This document shows positions 6,959 through 15,295 of a stretch of 22,471 nucleotides of DNA, piece by piece (positions within the stretch are counted from its first letter, which is position 1; every line of letters begins with the position of its first letter). The position numbers and the translations under genes were made by a program. This DNA comes from JBCDAP01 sp038747915 (GTDB lineage: Bacteria; Planctomycetota; Phycisphaerae; Phycisphaerales; UBA1924), in the NCBI GenBank assembly GCA_038747915.1, contig JBCDJJ010000062.1:1-22471 (forward strand), written 5' to 3'. Below the pieces are notes generated by a model that saw nothing but the letters and a program-made list of their open reading frames with translations, did not search any database and was not told the origin of the DNA.

Positions 6959-8539
6959 ATGAGCACACCCTCCGATCCCAATCAACTGATCGTCTTCGAC
7001 ACCACGCTCCGGGACGGCGAGCAGTCGCCCGGGTGCTCGATGCACACGCACGAGAAGCTCCGCGTCGGCGAGGCCCTGGCGGCGCTCGGTGTGGATGTGA
7101 TCGAGGCGGGGTTCCCGATCGCGTCGCAGGGCGATTTCGAGTCGGTCCGCGAGATCGCGAGACGGATCGAGGGGCCGACCATCGCGGGGCTGGCCCGGTG
7201 TCAGTCGGGCGACATCGACCGGGCGTGGGAAGCGGTGAAGGACAACCCACGGCCGAGGATCCACGTCTTCCTCGCCACCAGCGCGATCCACCGCGAGCAC
7301 AAGCTCAAGATGGCCAAGGAGGAGATTGTGCGCCGCGCGGTCGCGGGCGTCGAGCGGGCCCGCGAGCACTGCGAGGATGTCGAGTTCAGCCCCGAGGACG
7401 CGTCGCGGACCGAGCCCGACTTCTTGGCCGAGGTCGTTGAGAAGGCGATCGAGGCCGGGGCCACGACGCTCAACATCCCCGACACGGTGGGCTACTCCGT
7501 GCCGCACGAGTACGGCGAGGTCTTCGCCATGCTCCGCCGGACGGTGCGCGGCATCGAGCACGTCGTGCTCAGTGCGCATTGCCACGATGATCTCGGCCTC
7601 GCGGTGGCCAACTCGCTTGCTGCGGTGCAGAACGGGGCGCGGCAGGTCGAGTGCACGATCAACGGCATCGGCGAGCGCGCGGGCAACGCGGCGCTCGAAG
7701 AGATCGTGATGGGCGTGCGGATGCGCGGCGAGGCGCTCGACGGCGTGACGACCACGATCGAGACCGAGCGGCTGTGCGGTGTGAGCCGCATGCTCGCGAT
7801 GATCACCGGCACCCGGCTCCCGCGGAACAAGGCGATCGTCGGTGCCAACGCCTTTGCGCACGAATCGGGCATTCATCAGCACGGCGTGCTCTCGAGCCGC
7901 GCAACCTACGAGATCATGGACCCTAAGTGGGTCGGGGCCGACAAGAGCCAGCTCGTACTCGGCAAGCACTCGGGCAAGCACGCGGTGCGCGACCGTGTGC
8001 GCGCGCTCGGCTACTCCATCACCGAGGAGTCGCTCGAGGGGCTGATGCCACGCCTGAAGGCACTCGCCGACCGCAAGAAGTCGATCTACGACCGTGACCT
8101 CGAGGCCCTGCTCGTCGAGGAAGACGATGCGGCCCTCGACGGCCCCTGGAAGCTCGAGCGGCTCCACACCTCCGCGGGCACCGATTCGCAGGCGACCGCG
8201 ACGGTCGTGCTCACCCACGCCGAGGGCGGCAAGCGGACCGAGGCCGCGGTCGGTGATGGCCCGGTGCACGCGGTGTTCGAGTCGATCCGCCTCGCTGCGG
8301 GTGTTGAGCTCTCGCTCAAGGAGTTCGAGGTCCGCAACCTGACCGCGGGCGAGGATGCGCAGGGCGAGGCGATCGTTGATGTGACGCGCGACGGCCGGAC
8401 CTACCGTGGCCGTGGGCTCAGCACCGACATCATCGAGGCATCAGCCGAGGCCATTCTTGACGTTGTGAACCGCCTTGTGCGCATGGACGCGCGAGCCGAG
8501 GACACCACCATCGCCTACGCCGGCCACGGGGCGGACTAA
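6959..8539 (+). CDS. leuA: 2-isopropylmalate synthase
   Basis: LeuA condenses acetyl-CoA with 2-ketoisovalerate, the committed step of leucine synthesis, and is usually inhibited by leucine. The 526-residue protein has the TIM-barrel catalytic domain (about 10-280) with FDTTLRDGEQSPGCSM (R18, D19) at the start and the metal-binding H207-x-H209 in LSAHCHDDLGLAVANSLAAV. GARQVECTINGIGERAGNA and ANAFAHESGIHQHGV follow. The last ~140 residues, from about 380, match the allosteric LeuA dimer domain (VVLTHAEGG..., DVTRDGRTYRGRGLSTDIIEAS). Length is that of the standard bacterial long form. ATG 6959 lies directly before conserved sequence; no strong ribosome binding site is seen. It leads leuA-leuC-leuD-leuB. 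Confidence 0.97.
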   Translation: MSTPSDPNQLIVFDTTLRDGEQSPGCSMHTHEKLRVGEALAALGVDVIEAGFPIASQGDFESVREIARRIEGPTIAGLARCQSGDIDRAWEAVKDNPRPRIHVFLATSAIHREHKLKMAKEEIVRRAVAGVERAREHCEDVEFSPEDASRTEPDFLAEVVEKAIEAGATTLNIPDTVGYSVPHEYGEVFAMLRRTVRGIEHVVLSAHCHDDLGLAVANSLAAVQNGARQVECTINGIGERAGNAALEEIVMGVRMRGEALDGVTTTIETERLCGVSRMLAMITGTRLPRNKAIVGANAFAHESGIHQHGVLSSRATYEIMDPKWVGADKSQLVLGKHSGKHAVRDRVRALGYSITEESLEGLMPRLKALADRKKSIYDRDLEALLVEEDDAALDGPWKLERLHTSAGTDSQATATVVLTHAEGGKRTEAAVGDGPVHAVFESIRLAAGVELSLKEFEVRNLTAGEDAQGEAIVDVTRDGRTYRGRGLSTDIIEASAEAILDVVNRLVRMDARAEDTTIAYAGHGAD

Positions 8540-8647
8540 ACAATCAAGTTCAGCCGTTCGCGGAGGCATCTTGCCCCCCGCGAACGCTGGCCAATGTCCA
8601 CGGAGGCTGGAAGCCTCCGCCACCGAGTTCAAGCGGTACACACACAC
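8540..8647 (+). repeat. Two strong hairpins between leuA and leuC
   Basis: The first stem pairs GTTCGCGG (8556-8563) with CCGCGAAC (8578-8585) and continues inside as GGCA/TGCC (8565-8568, 8572-8575) with a TCT loop. The second is a perfect 8-bp stem CGGAGGCT (8601-8608) with AGCCTCCG (8612-8619) and a GGA loop. Neither has a T run. They could be processing or stability signals that set LeuCD relative to LeuA, or interspersed palindromes. Confidence 0.55.
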
Positions 8648-10102
8648 ATGACCATGCCACACACACTCCTCGACAAGATCTGGGCAGCCCACGAGGTGGT
8701 GCCCGAGTCCGCCGATGCGCCCGCGGTGCTGTACATCGACCTGCACCTCGTACACGAGGTCACCTCGCCGCAGGCGTTCACCGAGCTCAAGCGGCGTGGA
8801 CTCACCGTCCGCCGGCCCGACCGCTCGCTTGCGACGATGGACCACTCGACGCCCACGCTCCCGGCGCCCGGACCGGGCTTACCGCTCCCGATCGTCAACG
8901 ATCAGGCGGCGTCGCAAATCGCGGCCCTCGCTGACCACTGCCGCGAATTCGGCATCCGACTTGCCGACATGGACTCGCCCGACCGAGGCATCGTCCACGT
9001 GATGGGCCCCGAGCAGGGCGCCACGCACCCGGGCATGACCATCGTCTGCGGTGACTCGCACACCTCGACACATGGCGCCTTCGGCGCCCTCGCCTTCGGC
9101 ATCGGCACCTCCGAGGTCGGGCACGTGCTCGCGACGCAGTGCCTGCTTCAGCGGAAGCCGAGGAGCATGGCGATCCAGGTCGATGGCGAGCTACCGCCCG
9201 GCGTGTTCGCGAAAGACCTGATCCTGGCGATTATCGCAACCGTCGGCGTGGGTGGCGGGACCGGGCACGCGTTCGAGTACCGCGGCGAGGCGGTCCACCG
9301 GCTCACGATGGAAGAGCGGATGACGATCTGCAACATGTCGATCGAAGGCGGCGCGCGAGCGGGGATGGTCGCGCCGGACGAGACGACCTTCGCGTACGTC
9401 GAAGGCCGGGCCCTCGCGCCGACCGGGAGTGACTGGGAGCGGGCGCTCGATCGATGGCGCTCGCTCGCGAGCGATGAAGGCGCCGCGTTCGACAAGACCG
9501 TGCATCTCGACGCTGCGGACCTGCGACCGATGGTCACCTGGGGCACTAACCCCGCCGCAGCGACGGGCATCGATGGTCGTACGCCGAGCGACACCGGCGA
9601 CGACGCCGAGGCCCGCGCACTCGAGTACATGGGGCTCAGCGCCGGTCAGCCGATGGCGGGGCAAAGGATCGATGTCGCGTTCATCGGGAGCTGCACGAAC
9701 AGCAGGATGAGCGACCTGCGCCGGGCCGCGGAGGTGCTGCGCGGCCGGCGAGTCGCCGACCATGTGCGCATGCTCGTGGTGCCCGGTTCGCAGCGTGTCA
9801 AGGCGCAGGCCGAGGCCGAGGGGCTCGACGAGGTGTTCACGCTCGCCGGCGCGGAGTGGCGGGAGTCGGGGTGCTCGATGTGCATCGCCATGAACGGCGA
9901 CTCGGTCGACCGCGGCGAGTACGCGGTGAGCACCTCCAACCGCAACTTCGAGGGCCGACAGGGGCAGGGCGCGCGCACGTTCCTCGCGAGCCCGGCGACG
10001 GTCGCAGCGTCCGCGGTCGCGGGGTGCTTGGCCGACCCGCGTGATTATCTGCGCGGCGACGAATTCACCACCGCCCCGGCGCCCGAAGGAGCCGCCGCAT
10101 GA
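8648..10102 (+). CDS. leuC: 3-isopropylmalate dehydratase large subunit
   Basis: LeuC, with LeuD, isomerises 2- to 3-isopropylmalate and holds a [4Fe-4S] cluster. The 484-residue protein is of the usual bacterial LeuC length. Cluster cysteines are C349 in FIGSCTNSR and C409/C412 in SGCSMCIAMNGD, with the expected 60-residue and 3-residue spacings. Aconitase-family blocks VLYIDLHLVHEVTSPQAF, CGDSHTSTHGAFGALAFGIG, ICNMSIEGGARAGMVAPDE and SNRNFEGRQG are intact. ATG 8648 is preferred; a second ATG is two codons in, and the frame open upstream to 8594 covers the hairpin gap without family sequence. The TGA overlaps leuD's ATG by 4 bases (ATGA), giving coupled 1:1 synthesis of the two subunits. Confidence 0.97.
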   Translation: MTMPHTLLDKIWAAHEVVPESADAPAVLYIDLHLVHEVTSPQAFTELKRRGLTVRRPDRSLATMDHSTPTLPAPGPGLPLPIVNDQAASQIAALADHCREFGIRLADMDSPDRGIVHVMGPEQGATHPGMTIVCGDSHTSTHGAFGALAFGIGTSEVGHVLATQCLLQRKPRSMAIQVDGELPPGVFAKDLILAIIATVGVGGGTGHAFEYRGEAVHRLTMEERMTICNMSIEGGARAGMVAPDETTFAYVEGRALAPTGSDWERALDRWRSLASDEGAAFDKTVHLDAADLRPMVTWGTNPAAATGIDGRTPSDTGDDAEARALEYMGLSAGQPMAGQRIDVAFIGSCTNSRMSDLRRAAEVLRGRRVADHVRMLVVPGSQRVKAQAEAEGLDEVFTLAGAEWRESGCSMCIAMNGDSVDRGEYAVSTSNRNFEGRQGQGARTFLASPATVAASAVAGCLADPRDYLRGDEFTTAPAPEGAAA

Positions 10103-10662
10103 ACGAGCCCATCACCCTGATCCGCTCGCGGGCGGTGCATCTCGCCCAGCCGAACATCGACACCGACCAGATCATCCCCGCGCGCTTCCTCACCACCTCG
10201 ACTCGCGACGGGCTCGGCGAGCACGCCTTCGCCGATTGGCGCGTTCAGCAGCCGAACTGCCCGCTCGATGCCCCCGAAGCTGCCGAGTGCGGGATCATCC
10301 TCGCGGGGCACAACTTCGGGTGCGGCAGCTCGCGCGAGCACGCCGCGTGGGCCCTGGGTGGCATCGGCGTGAAGGCCGTGCTCTCGACGCGGATCGCGGA
10401 CATCTTCACCTCGAACGCGCTTAAGAACGGCATCGTCCCCGCGACGATCACCGAGGCCGCCTACGACGCGCTGAGTGCGGAGGCGTGGCCAGAGGTGGAG
10501 GTCGACGTTGAGGCGTGCGAGGTGCGGCACAGGGGGCGCACGCTCTGCGAGTTCCCCATCGAGCCGTTCGCACGGCGGTGCCTGCTGGAGGGTGTGGATC
10601 AGCTCGGGTTCCTGTTGGGGCAGGAGGAGGCGATCGCGGCCTATGAAACAGCGCGCACCTAG
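10099..10662 (+). CDS. leuD: 3-isopropylmalate dehydratase small subunit
   Basis: LeuD is the swivelling small subunit that completes the LeuCD active site. The 187-residue protein opens with the family's IDTDQIIPARFL block. It has the substrate-binding loop GHNFGCGSSREHAAWAL and the ALSTRIADIF(TSNALKNGIVPATI) region, all at normal spacing. The length agrees with the LeuD small-subunit norm (about 190-200). Its ATG overlaps the leuC stop. After it the operon is interrupted by a 146-base gap made largely of a paired palindromic repeat before leuB, so leuB may be expressed at a different level from leuACD. Confidence 0.96.
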   Translation: MNEPITLIRSRAVHLAQPNIDTDQIIPARFLTTSTRDGLGEHAFADWRVQQPNCPLDAPEAAECGIILAGHNFGCGSSREHAAWALGGIGVKAVLSTRIADIFTSNALKNGIVPATITEAAYDALSAEAWPEVEVDVEACEVRHRGRTLCEFPIEPFARRCLLEGVDQLGFLLGQEEAIAAYETART

Positions 10663-10796
10663 TCAGAGCCGCGGGCGCGAGCACGCGCACCAGGCTCGGT
10701 GCCGGTATGGCCGACCGGGAGACCGACGACTCGGAGCGTCCTCATCGCAACCGGCGCGTGGACGTCGGGCGTGCGTGCTCGCGCCCGCGGCTCTGA
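10663..10796. repeat. REP-like inverted pair between leuD and leuB (copy 1)
   Basis: A perfect 24-bp inverted repeat lies at 10663-10686 and 10773-10796, 86 bases apart. The arm begins TCAGAGCCGCGGGCG and continues with CGAGCACGC. Each arm can also fold on itself (GCGCG, AGCA loop, CGCGC at 10675-10688 in the left arm). An inner stem CCGGT/ACCGG lies at 10702-10718. A related pair sits after leuB at 11896-12045. The layout, two similar palindromes facing each other, is that of REP doublets (BIMEs). A TGATATAA-like stretch and the leuB start follow immediately. Confidence 0.75.
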
Positions 10797-10808
10797 TATA
10801 AGGCTGGT

Positions 10809-11882
10809 ATGGCGTCGTTCACGATTGTTGTGCTGCCGGGGGATGGCATCGGGCCCGAGGTGACGGTGCAGGCGGTCCGCGTGCTCGGTGCGGTCGGTGA
10901 GCGGTTCGGGCACGCGTTCACCTTCGAGACGCACGCGATCGGCGGCGCGGCGGTGGATGCGTCGAAGGACCCGCTGCCACCGGCGACGCTCGACGCGTGC
11001 CGGTCGTGCCACGCGATCCTGCTGGGCGCGGTGGGCGGGCCGAAGTGGGACGGCGTGGACCCCGCGATCCGCCCGGAGAAGGGGCTGCTGCGGATCCGCG
11101 GCGAGCTCGGGCTGTTCGCGAATCTGCGTCCGACTGTGGTTCACGAGCGGTTGATCGACCGGAGCCCGCTCCGCCCGGAGATCGCGCGGGGCACCGACGT
11201 GACGATCGTCCGTGAGCTGACCGGAGGGATCTACTTCGGCGAGAAGACCGAGGGCGACGAGGAGGCTATCGACCGGTGTACGTATTCTGGTGCGGAGGTC
11301 GAGCGGATCGCACGGCTCGCGGGGACGATCGCTCGGGGGCGGCGGGGACGGGTCTGCTCGGTCGACAAGGCGAACGTGCTTGCGACCAGCCGCCTCTGGC
11401 GACGGACGGTCGAGCGACTCTTCGCGGAGGAGTTCCCGGATGTCGAGCTCGAGCACGCCCTGGTCGATTCGACCGCGATGCGGCTCGTGAGTCACCCGGC
11501 GCACTTCGACGTGATGCTCACGGAGAACATGTTCGGCGACATTCTGTCCGATCAGGCTGCGGCGCTGACGGGCACGCTCGGGCTCGCGCCCTCCGCCTCG
11601 ATGGGCGCGAGCCGGCCGGGGCTCTTCGAGCCGGTACACGGCTCGGCGCCGGACATCGCGGGCCTGGGCAAAGCAAACCCTTACGCGACGATCCTCTCCG
11701 CAGCGATGCTGCTTCGCGATGGGCTCGGACTCGCGGACGAGGCGGCTGCGGTTGAGGCCGCGGTAGCCGAGTGTCTCGACGCGGGGCTCCTGACGCCCGA
11801 CCTTGATCCGGCGTCGAAGCACACGACGGGTGCGATCGGCGCCGCGGTGATAGAGCGGGTGCGGGCGGCCTCTCTCGCGTAG
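10809..11882 (+). CDS. leuB: 3-isopropylmalate dehydrogenase
   Basis: LeuB oxidises and decarboxylates 3-isopropylmalate with NAD+, the third leucine pathway step. The 357-residue protein opens with VVLPGDGIGPEVTVQAVRVL. It carries ILLGAVGGPKWD, LRIRGELGLFANLRP (substrate-binding arginines), the active-site DKANVL block, the metal-binding MLTENMFGDILSDQAAAL segment and EPVHGSAPDIAGLGKANPYA with the NAD-specificity loop. Length and motifs fit LeuB rather than isocitrate or tartrate dehydrogenase. ATG 10809 lies 12 bases after the palindromic repeat, so the repeat's 3' arm would be in the 5' end of any separate leuB message. It ends in a second copy of that repeat before convergent ruvA. Confidence 0.96.
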   Translation: MASFTIVVLPGDGIGPEVTVQAVRVLGAVGERFGHAFTFETHAIGGAAVDASKDPLPPATLDACRSCHAILLGAVGGPKWDGVDPAIRPEKGLLRIRGELGLFANLRPTVVHERLIDRSPLRPEIARGTDVTIVRELTGGIYFGEKTEGDEEAIDRCTYSGAEVERIARLAGTIARGRRGRVCSVDKANVLATSRLWRRTVERLFAEEFPDVELEHALVDSTAMRLVSHPAHFDVMLTENMFGDILSDQAAALTGTLGLAPSASMGASRPGLFEPVHGSAPDIAGLGKANPYATILSAAMLLRDGLGLADEAAAVEAAVAECLDAGLLTPDLDPASKHTTGAIGAAVIERVRAASLA

Positions 11883-11895
11883 TGGTGCGACATAT

Positions 11896-12045
11896 CCGAG
11901 CCGCGTGCGCGAGCACGGGCGCCAGACTCAAGGCAACAACGCACCGCAGAGCAGGTCAGCAGATGCGGACCTTTGATCCGCTCCTTGCTGATTTCTTGCT
12001 CTGCGGCTCCTGGCCCTGGCGCGCGTGCTCACGCACACGGCTCGG
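11896..12045. repeat. REP-like inverted pair after leuB (copy 2), nested 150-base hairpin
   Basis: Outer arms 11896-11925 and 12016-12045 match in 27 of 30 positions as an inverted repeat (left arm starts CCGAGCCGCGTGCGCGAGCA). Inside lie CCGCAGAGCA/TGCTCTGCGG (11944-11953, 11997-12006), TCAGCA/TGCTGA (11956-11961, 11986-11991) and GCGGA/TCCGC (11965-11969, 11977-11981). Together they form one long nested hairpin. The arms resemble those of copy 1 at 10663-10796. It lies between convergent leuB and ruvA and may end both transcripts. Confidence 0.75.
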
Positions 12046-12056
12046 GGTCGGTCCGG

Positions 12057-12692
12057 TCACGATCGCATCGCGAACGCTGCGGCGAGAAGTTCGTCGGCCG
12101 ATGGGTCTTCGAGCGTTGACGCGGCACGATGCACGAGCGACTCCGCGTCGACGCGTGTCTCGCCGAGTTGGATGAGCGCCGCGACCGCGGTGGCTTCGAC
12201 GGATGACGACCCTGCGGCTGTGGCGGGTGCGCCGCTCGCCGCACCGGGTGGCGACGCGACCGCGAACTCGCTCACGCGGTCGTGCAGCTCGGCCGCGATC
12301 GCCTCGGCGGTCCGCTTGCCGATCTCGGGGAGCGTGGTGAGCCGCTTCACGTCGCGGGCCGCGATCGCGGTCGCGATATCGGCGACGGGCATCGCCATGG
12401 CCCGCAGCGCCCGGCGCATGCCGATGCCCTTGACTGTGGTGAACAGTTCGAAGAACCGGCGGTCCGCTTCGGCGGCGAAGCCGAGCATCCGCGGCGTGAG
12501 GTGCGACCCCTGGCCGCTCGCCTCGTAGTACTCCAGCGTGTGCAGCGTGACGCGTTCGCCGAGGCGCTCGGTCAGCAACGCCGCATCGACCGCTGGCACG
12601 AGCACACGCCGGGCGATCGAGCCATCGGCTGACGAAATGATCGCCGACCCACCCTCCACCGCGTCGAGCACACCGCTCAGCCGAACGATCAT
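12057..12692 (-). CDS. ruvA: Holliday junction branch migration protein RuvA
   Basis: RuvA binds four-way DNA junctions and loads the RuvB helicase during recombination. The 211-residue protein has the N-terminal OB-fold (MIVRLSGVLDAVEG... up to about 64, with the family-like VTLHTLEYYEASGQGSHLTPRMLGF). Helix-hairpin-helix segments follow (FFELFTTVKGIGMRRALRAM and LTTLPEIGKRTAEAIAAEL), both with G-I-G/P-E-I-G turns. After an Ala/Ser/Gly-rich flexible linker comes the RuvB-binding C-terminal domain (ATAVAALIQLGETRVDAESLV). The length is normal. It follows the acyltransferase gene by 17 bases on the same strand; no ruvB or ruvC is nearby. Confidence 0.95.
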   Translation of the reverse strand: MIVRLSGVLDAVEGGSAIISSADGSIARRVLVPAVDAALLTERLGERVTLHTLEYYEASGQGSHLTPRMLGFAAEADRRFFELFTTVKGIGMRRALRAMAMPVADIATAIAARDVKRLTTLPEIGKRTAEAIAAELHDRVSEFAVASPPGAASGAPATAAGSSSVEATAVAALIQLGETRVDAESLVHRAASTLEDPSADELLAAAFAMRS

Positions 12693-12709
12693 CGCGGCAC
12701 CCTACCCGT

Positions 12710-13591
12710 TCACGCGTTCATCGCCTCGACCCGGGCCTCGAACTCGGGCTCGAGCGGCTGGAGCATCTGCTCGGCATCGTGGTACCGCCCGTCCATGCCG
12801 ACCACGTACAGCCGCTCGTCGATGACCTGCGGCACCCGCTCGGCCTCAGGCCACCCCGTCGCCCCCTTGAAACGCTCGAAGATGTCCGTGCGGATCTCGG
12901 CCGCGCTCAGCTTCGAGTGCGCGTAGTTGATCGGCGGGAGAAAACGCACCACCGACTCGCTCGCGAGCCACAGGCTCGCCCACGCCGGGTCGCGCGGCGG
13001 CGTTCCGGAGATCACCACGGGCAGCACCATCGCCTTGGCACGTCGGACCAGCAGCCCGATGCCCTCCTTGAACGGCAGCAGCGTCTCCGGCGGCCGCGCG
13101 ATGTGCCCCTCCGGAAAGATCCCGATGCACCCGCCGTGCTTCAGATGCGCCACCGCAGCGCGCACCGAAGTGCCCGACTGCCGCTCGCGGTCCACGAAGA
13201 TGACACGCGAGACCCGCCAGAACCACTCGAGAACCGGCAGCCGCATGTCCTCCGCCATCATCCACCGCACCTCGAACGGCATCCCGCACTGGACGAGCAG
13301 CGGGTCGATCCCAGCGGTGTGGTTGCACACCACGATGATGGGCGGCTCGTCATCGCTCACCCACCCACCACCCGGCGGGTGACTCGCGAAGGTCCGGCGC
13401 GGCACATGCTCGAGCCCCTCGTACCGCACCTTGTGGAGCACTCTGGTGTACGTCTGCGTGAACCGCAGGAGGAAGTGCAGCAGCACCTCATCGGTGTCGC
13501 GGAGCGTGGCCGAGTTGATCCACCACGCCGCGACGGCGAGCGCCGCCCACCCCAACGCGAGTATCAGGCCCACGACGAGCACCGCTGTCAT
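12710..13591 (-). CDS. 1-acyl-glycerol-3-phosphate acyltransferase (PlsC family)
   Basis: This 293-residue protein belongs to the PlsC/LPLAT acyltransferases, which esterify lysophosphatidic acid or related acceptors. A membrane helix covers residues 3-27. The catalytic H-x4-D motif is H91-TAGI-D96 (VVCNHTAGIDPLL). The acceptor-binding block is IFPEGHIARPPETLLPFKEG (F159-G162), and VVISGTPP resembles motif IV. About 90 residues follow, longer than compact PlsC (about 240), with Trp- and charge-rich sequence of unknown role. A second, shorter PlsC-like protein is encoded at 18412-19050, so the two probably differ in acceptor or acyl preference. The gene lies between purD (46 bases upstream) and ruvA (17 bases downstream). 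Confidence 0.88.
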   Translation of the reverse strand: MTAVLVVGLILALGWAALAVAAWWINSATLRDTDEVLLHFLLRFTQTYTRVLHKVRYEGLEHVPRRTFASHPPGGGWVSDDEPPIIVVCNHTAGIDPLLVQCGMPFEVRWMMAEDMRLPVLEWFWRVSRVIFVDRERQSGTSVRAAVAHLKHGGCIGIFPEGHIARPPETLLPFKEGIGLLVRRAKAMVLPVVISGTPPRDPAWASLWLASESVVRFLPPINYAHSKLSAAEIRTDIFERFKGATGWPEAERVPQVIDERLYVVGMDGRYHDAEQMLQPLEPEFEARVEAMNA

Positions 13592-13637
13592 CCGTGGTGT
13601 CTCCGGTGAGTCAGCGCGGCGTATCTACCCGAATCAC

Positions 13638-15020
13638 TCATCGCCCAGCACGCTCCGAGGCGCCGATCGCCTGGTGAGCAATGTCACGGCGCCACAGGGC
13701 GCCATCGAAGCCGATGCACTCGCACGCGGCATTGGCCCGGTCGCGGGCCTCGCCGATCGATGGTGCGGTCGCGGTCACGCTCAGCACCCGCCCGCCCGCT
13801 GCGACGATCGAGCCACCGCGACGCCCGGTGCCCGCGTGGAAGAGCTCGACGCCGGGCATTGCACCGGCCTCGTCGAGCCCGGAGATCGTTTGCCCGGTGG
13901 TCGGCCCTGTCGGGTAGCCAGGGCTCGCCATGGTCACGCACACCGCGGCGTCGTTCTTCATCCCCCATTGCGCCTCCTCGAGCGAGCCGGTCGCGCACCG
14001 CCACAGCAGCGCCGCGAGGTCGCCCTCGAGCAGCCGCATCAGCACTTGACACTCCGGATCGCCGAAACGCACGTTGTATTCCAGCACCTTCGGGCCGGCG
14101 TGCGTCAGCATCAGCCCGACATACAGCACACCGCGGTACTCGATGCCCTCCCGCCGCAGCGCATCGATCGTCGGCACCACGATCTCGCGGACCACATCGT
14201 CGGTCTGCCGATCACTCAGCACCGGCGTGGGCGCGTACGCGCCCATGCCGCCCGTGTTCGGGCCGGTGTCGCCCTCGGTGAGCCGCTTGTGATCCTGGCA
14301 GCTCGGGAGCAGCGCGACCGTCCGCCCATCGCACAGCGCGAAGACTGAGACCTCGGGTCCGCTCATCCGCTCCTCGATCAGGATCGATCGGCCGGCTTCG
14401 CCGAACGCGCCGTCGACCATCGCGGCCTCGACCGCACCGAGCGCCTCGCCGATCGAGTCGGGCACGCTCACGCCCTTGCCGGCGGCAAGGCCGCTCGCCT
14501 TGATCACCGGTGGCTCCTCGCGCGATTCGACGTACGCCCGCGCGGCCTCCACATCGTGGAAGACCCGGGCGTCGGCGGTCGGGATCGAGGCGGCCCGCAT
14601 GAGCTGTTTCGCCCAGGCCTTGCTCGACTCGAGCTGCGCGGCCTCTGTAGTGGGCCCGAAGACCGCGAAGTCGTGCTCCACCTCACCGATCGACCGGCTC
14701 TCGGTGAGCTGGTCGACAATACCCCCAGCCAGCGGCGCCTCGGGCCCGACCACGACCAGATTGATCCGCTCGCGCGCGATGAACTGCTCGAGCCGGTAGA
14801 GCTCCTTCACCGACCACGCGTGGTCAACGCTCTTGGCGATCGCTCGCAGCCCGGGGTTCTGCTCGCCTGTCGCTGTCGTGTACAGCGTCTTCACCCGCGA
14901 CGACTGTTTGAGCCGCCAGGCGAGCGCGTGCTCCCGTCCCCCCTCGCCGACGACGAGCACCGAGAGCTGTTCGGGGACCTCGCCCCCACGCCGACCACCA
15001 CCTGCGTGCCTCTTACCCAT
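13638..15020 (-). CDS. purD: Phosphoribosylamine-glycine ligase (GAR synthetase)
   Basis: PurD joins glycine to phosphoribosylamine using ATP, the second step of purine synthesis. The 460-residue protein begins its conserved part with SVLVVGEGGREHALAWRL and has LVVVGPEAPLAGGIVDQL. The ATP-grasp part follows with FGPTTEAAQLESSKAWAKQL, VIKASGLAAGKGVSV, SILIEERMSGPEVSVFALCD and DHKRLTEGDTGPNTGGMGAYAP. The metal/ATP block VLEYNVRFGDPECQVLMRLL and a C-terminal domain (VCVTMASPGYPTGP) complete it. It is longer than the usual ~430 residues because of a ~17-residue Gly/Arg-rich head; ATG 15020 is used, as no later start precedes the Rossmann strand convincingly. Confidence 0.96.
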   Translation of the reverse strand: MGKRHAGGGRRGGEVPEQLSVLVVGEGGREHALAWRLKQSSRVKTLYTTATGEQNPGLRAIAKSVDHAWSVKELYRLEQFIARERINLVVVGPEAPLAGGIVDQLTESRSIGEVEHDFAVFGPTTEAAQLESSKAWAKQLMRAASIPTADARVFHDVEAARAYVESREEPPVIKASGLAAGKGVSVPDSIGEALGAVEAAMVDGAFGEAGRSILIEERMSGPEVSVFALCDGRTVALLPSCQDHKRLTEGDTGPNTGGMGAYAPTPVLSDRQTDDVVREIVVPTIDALRREGIEYRGVLYVGLMLTHAGPKVLEYNVRFGDPECQVLMRLLEGDLAALLWRCATGSLEEAQWGMKNDAAVCVTMASPGYPTGPTTGQTISGLDEAGAMPGVELFHAGTGRRGGSIVAAGGRVLSVTATAPSIGEARDRANAACECIGFDGALWRRDIAHQAIGASERAGR

Positions 15021-15295
15021 ATCCGCGCATCATAGAGCACGCGGCACGAGCACTCCGAGTGACCGACGCCGTACCCAGCGCCCGGGTACCCGGCTACTCG
15101 CGAAACGAGAAGCCGGATCGAGCGACGGTTCGGTGGTGGGAGCGTCTCGCTCCCACGAACACCAGATCATCCGTGCCGGCGGTCTTTCGCGCGGGCGAGA
15201 CGCTTCCACCACCGCCTGTTCCGGTCGTGTGCCCGGGTGCCGTGGTTCTCACCTTCGGCGAGTGCCACGGCACCCGGAGATCGACTCATGGAGTC
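15021..15295. repeat. Cluster of four palindromic units between purU and purD
   Basis: No gene is seen in this 275-base gap. It holds GTACCC/GGGTAC (15071-15089) and CCGGCTaCTCG...CGAGaAGCCGG (15090-15116). A perfect 9-bp stem GTGGGAGCG/CGCTCCCAC with TCT loop lies at 15136-15156. A 13-bp perfect repeat pairs CCGGGTGCCGTGG (15233-15245) with 15265-15277. In addition 15131-15150 is the reverse complement of 15195-15214 except one base, a long-range pairing that would compete with the 9-bp stem. No T runs are present, so these look like interspersed palindromes that may also end the purU message. Confidence 0.7.

Noticed and set aside
6383..8269. Long minus-strand ORF of 628 codons opposite leuA
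   Set aside because: It is antisense to the intact leuA and runs into the sbtA-like gene out of frame; His/Arg/Asp-rich composition is typical of GC-rich shadow frames.
10659..11822. Minus-strand ORF of 387 codons opposite leuB
   Set aside because: Antisense shadow of leuB, Arg-rich, no motif, and it includes the palindromic repeat.
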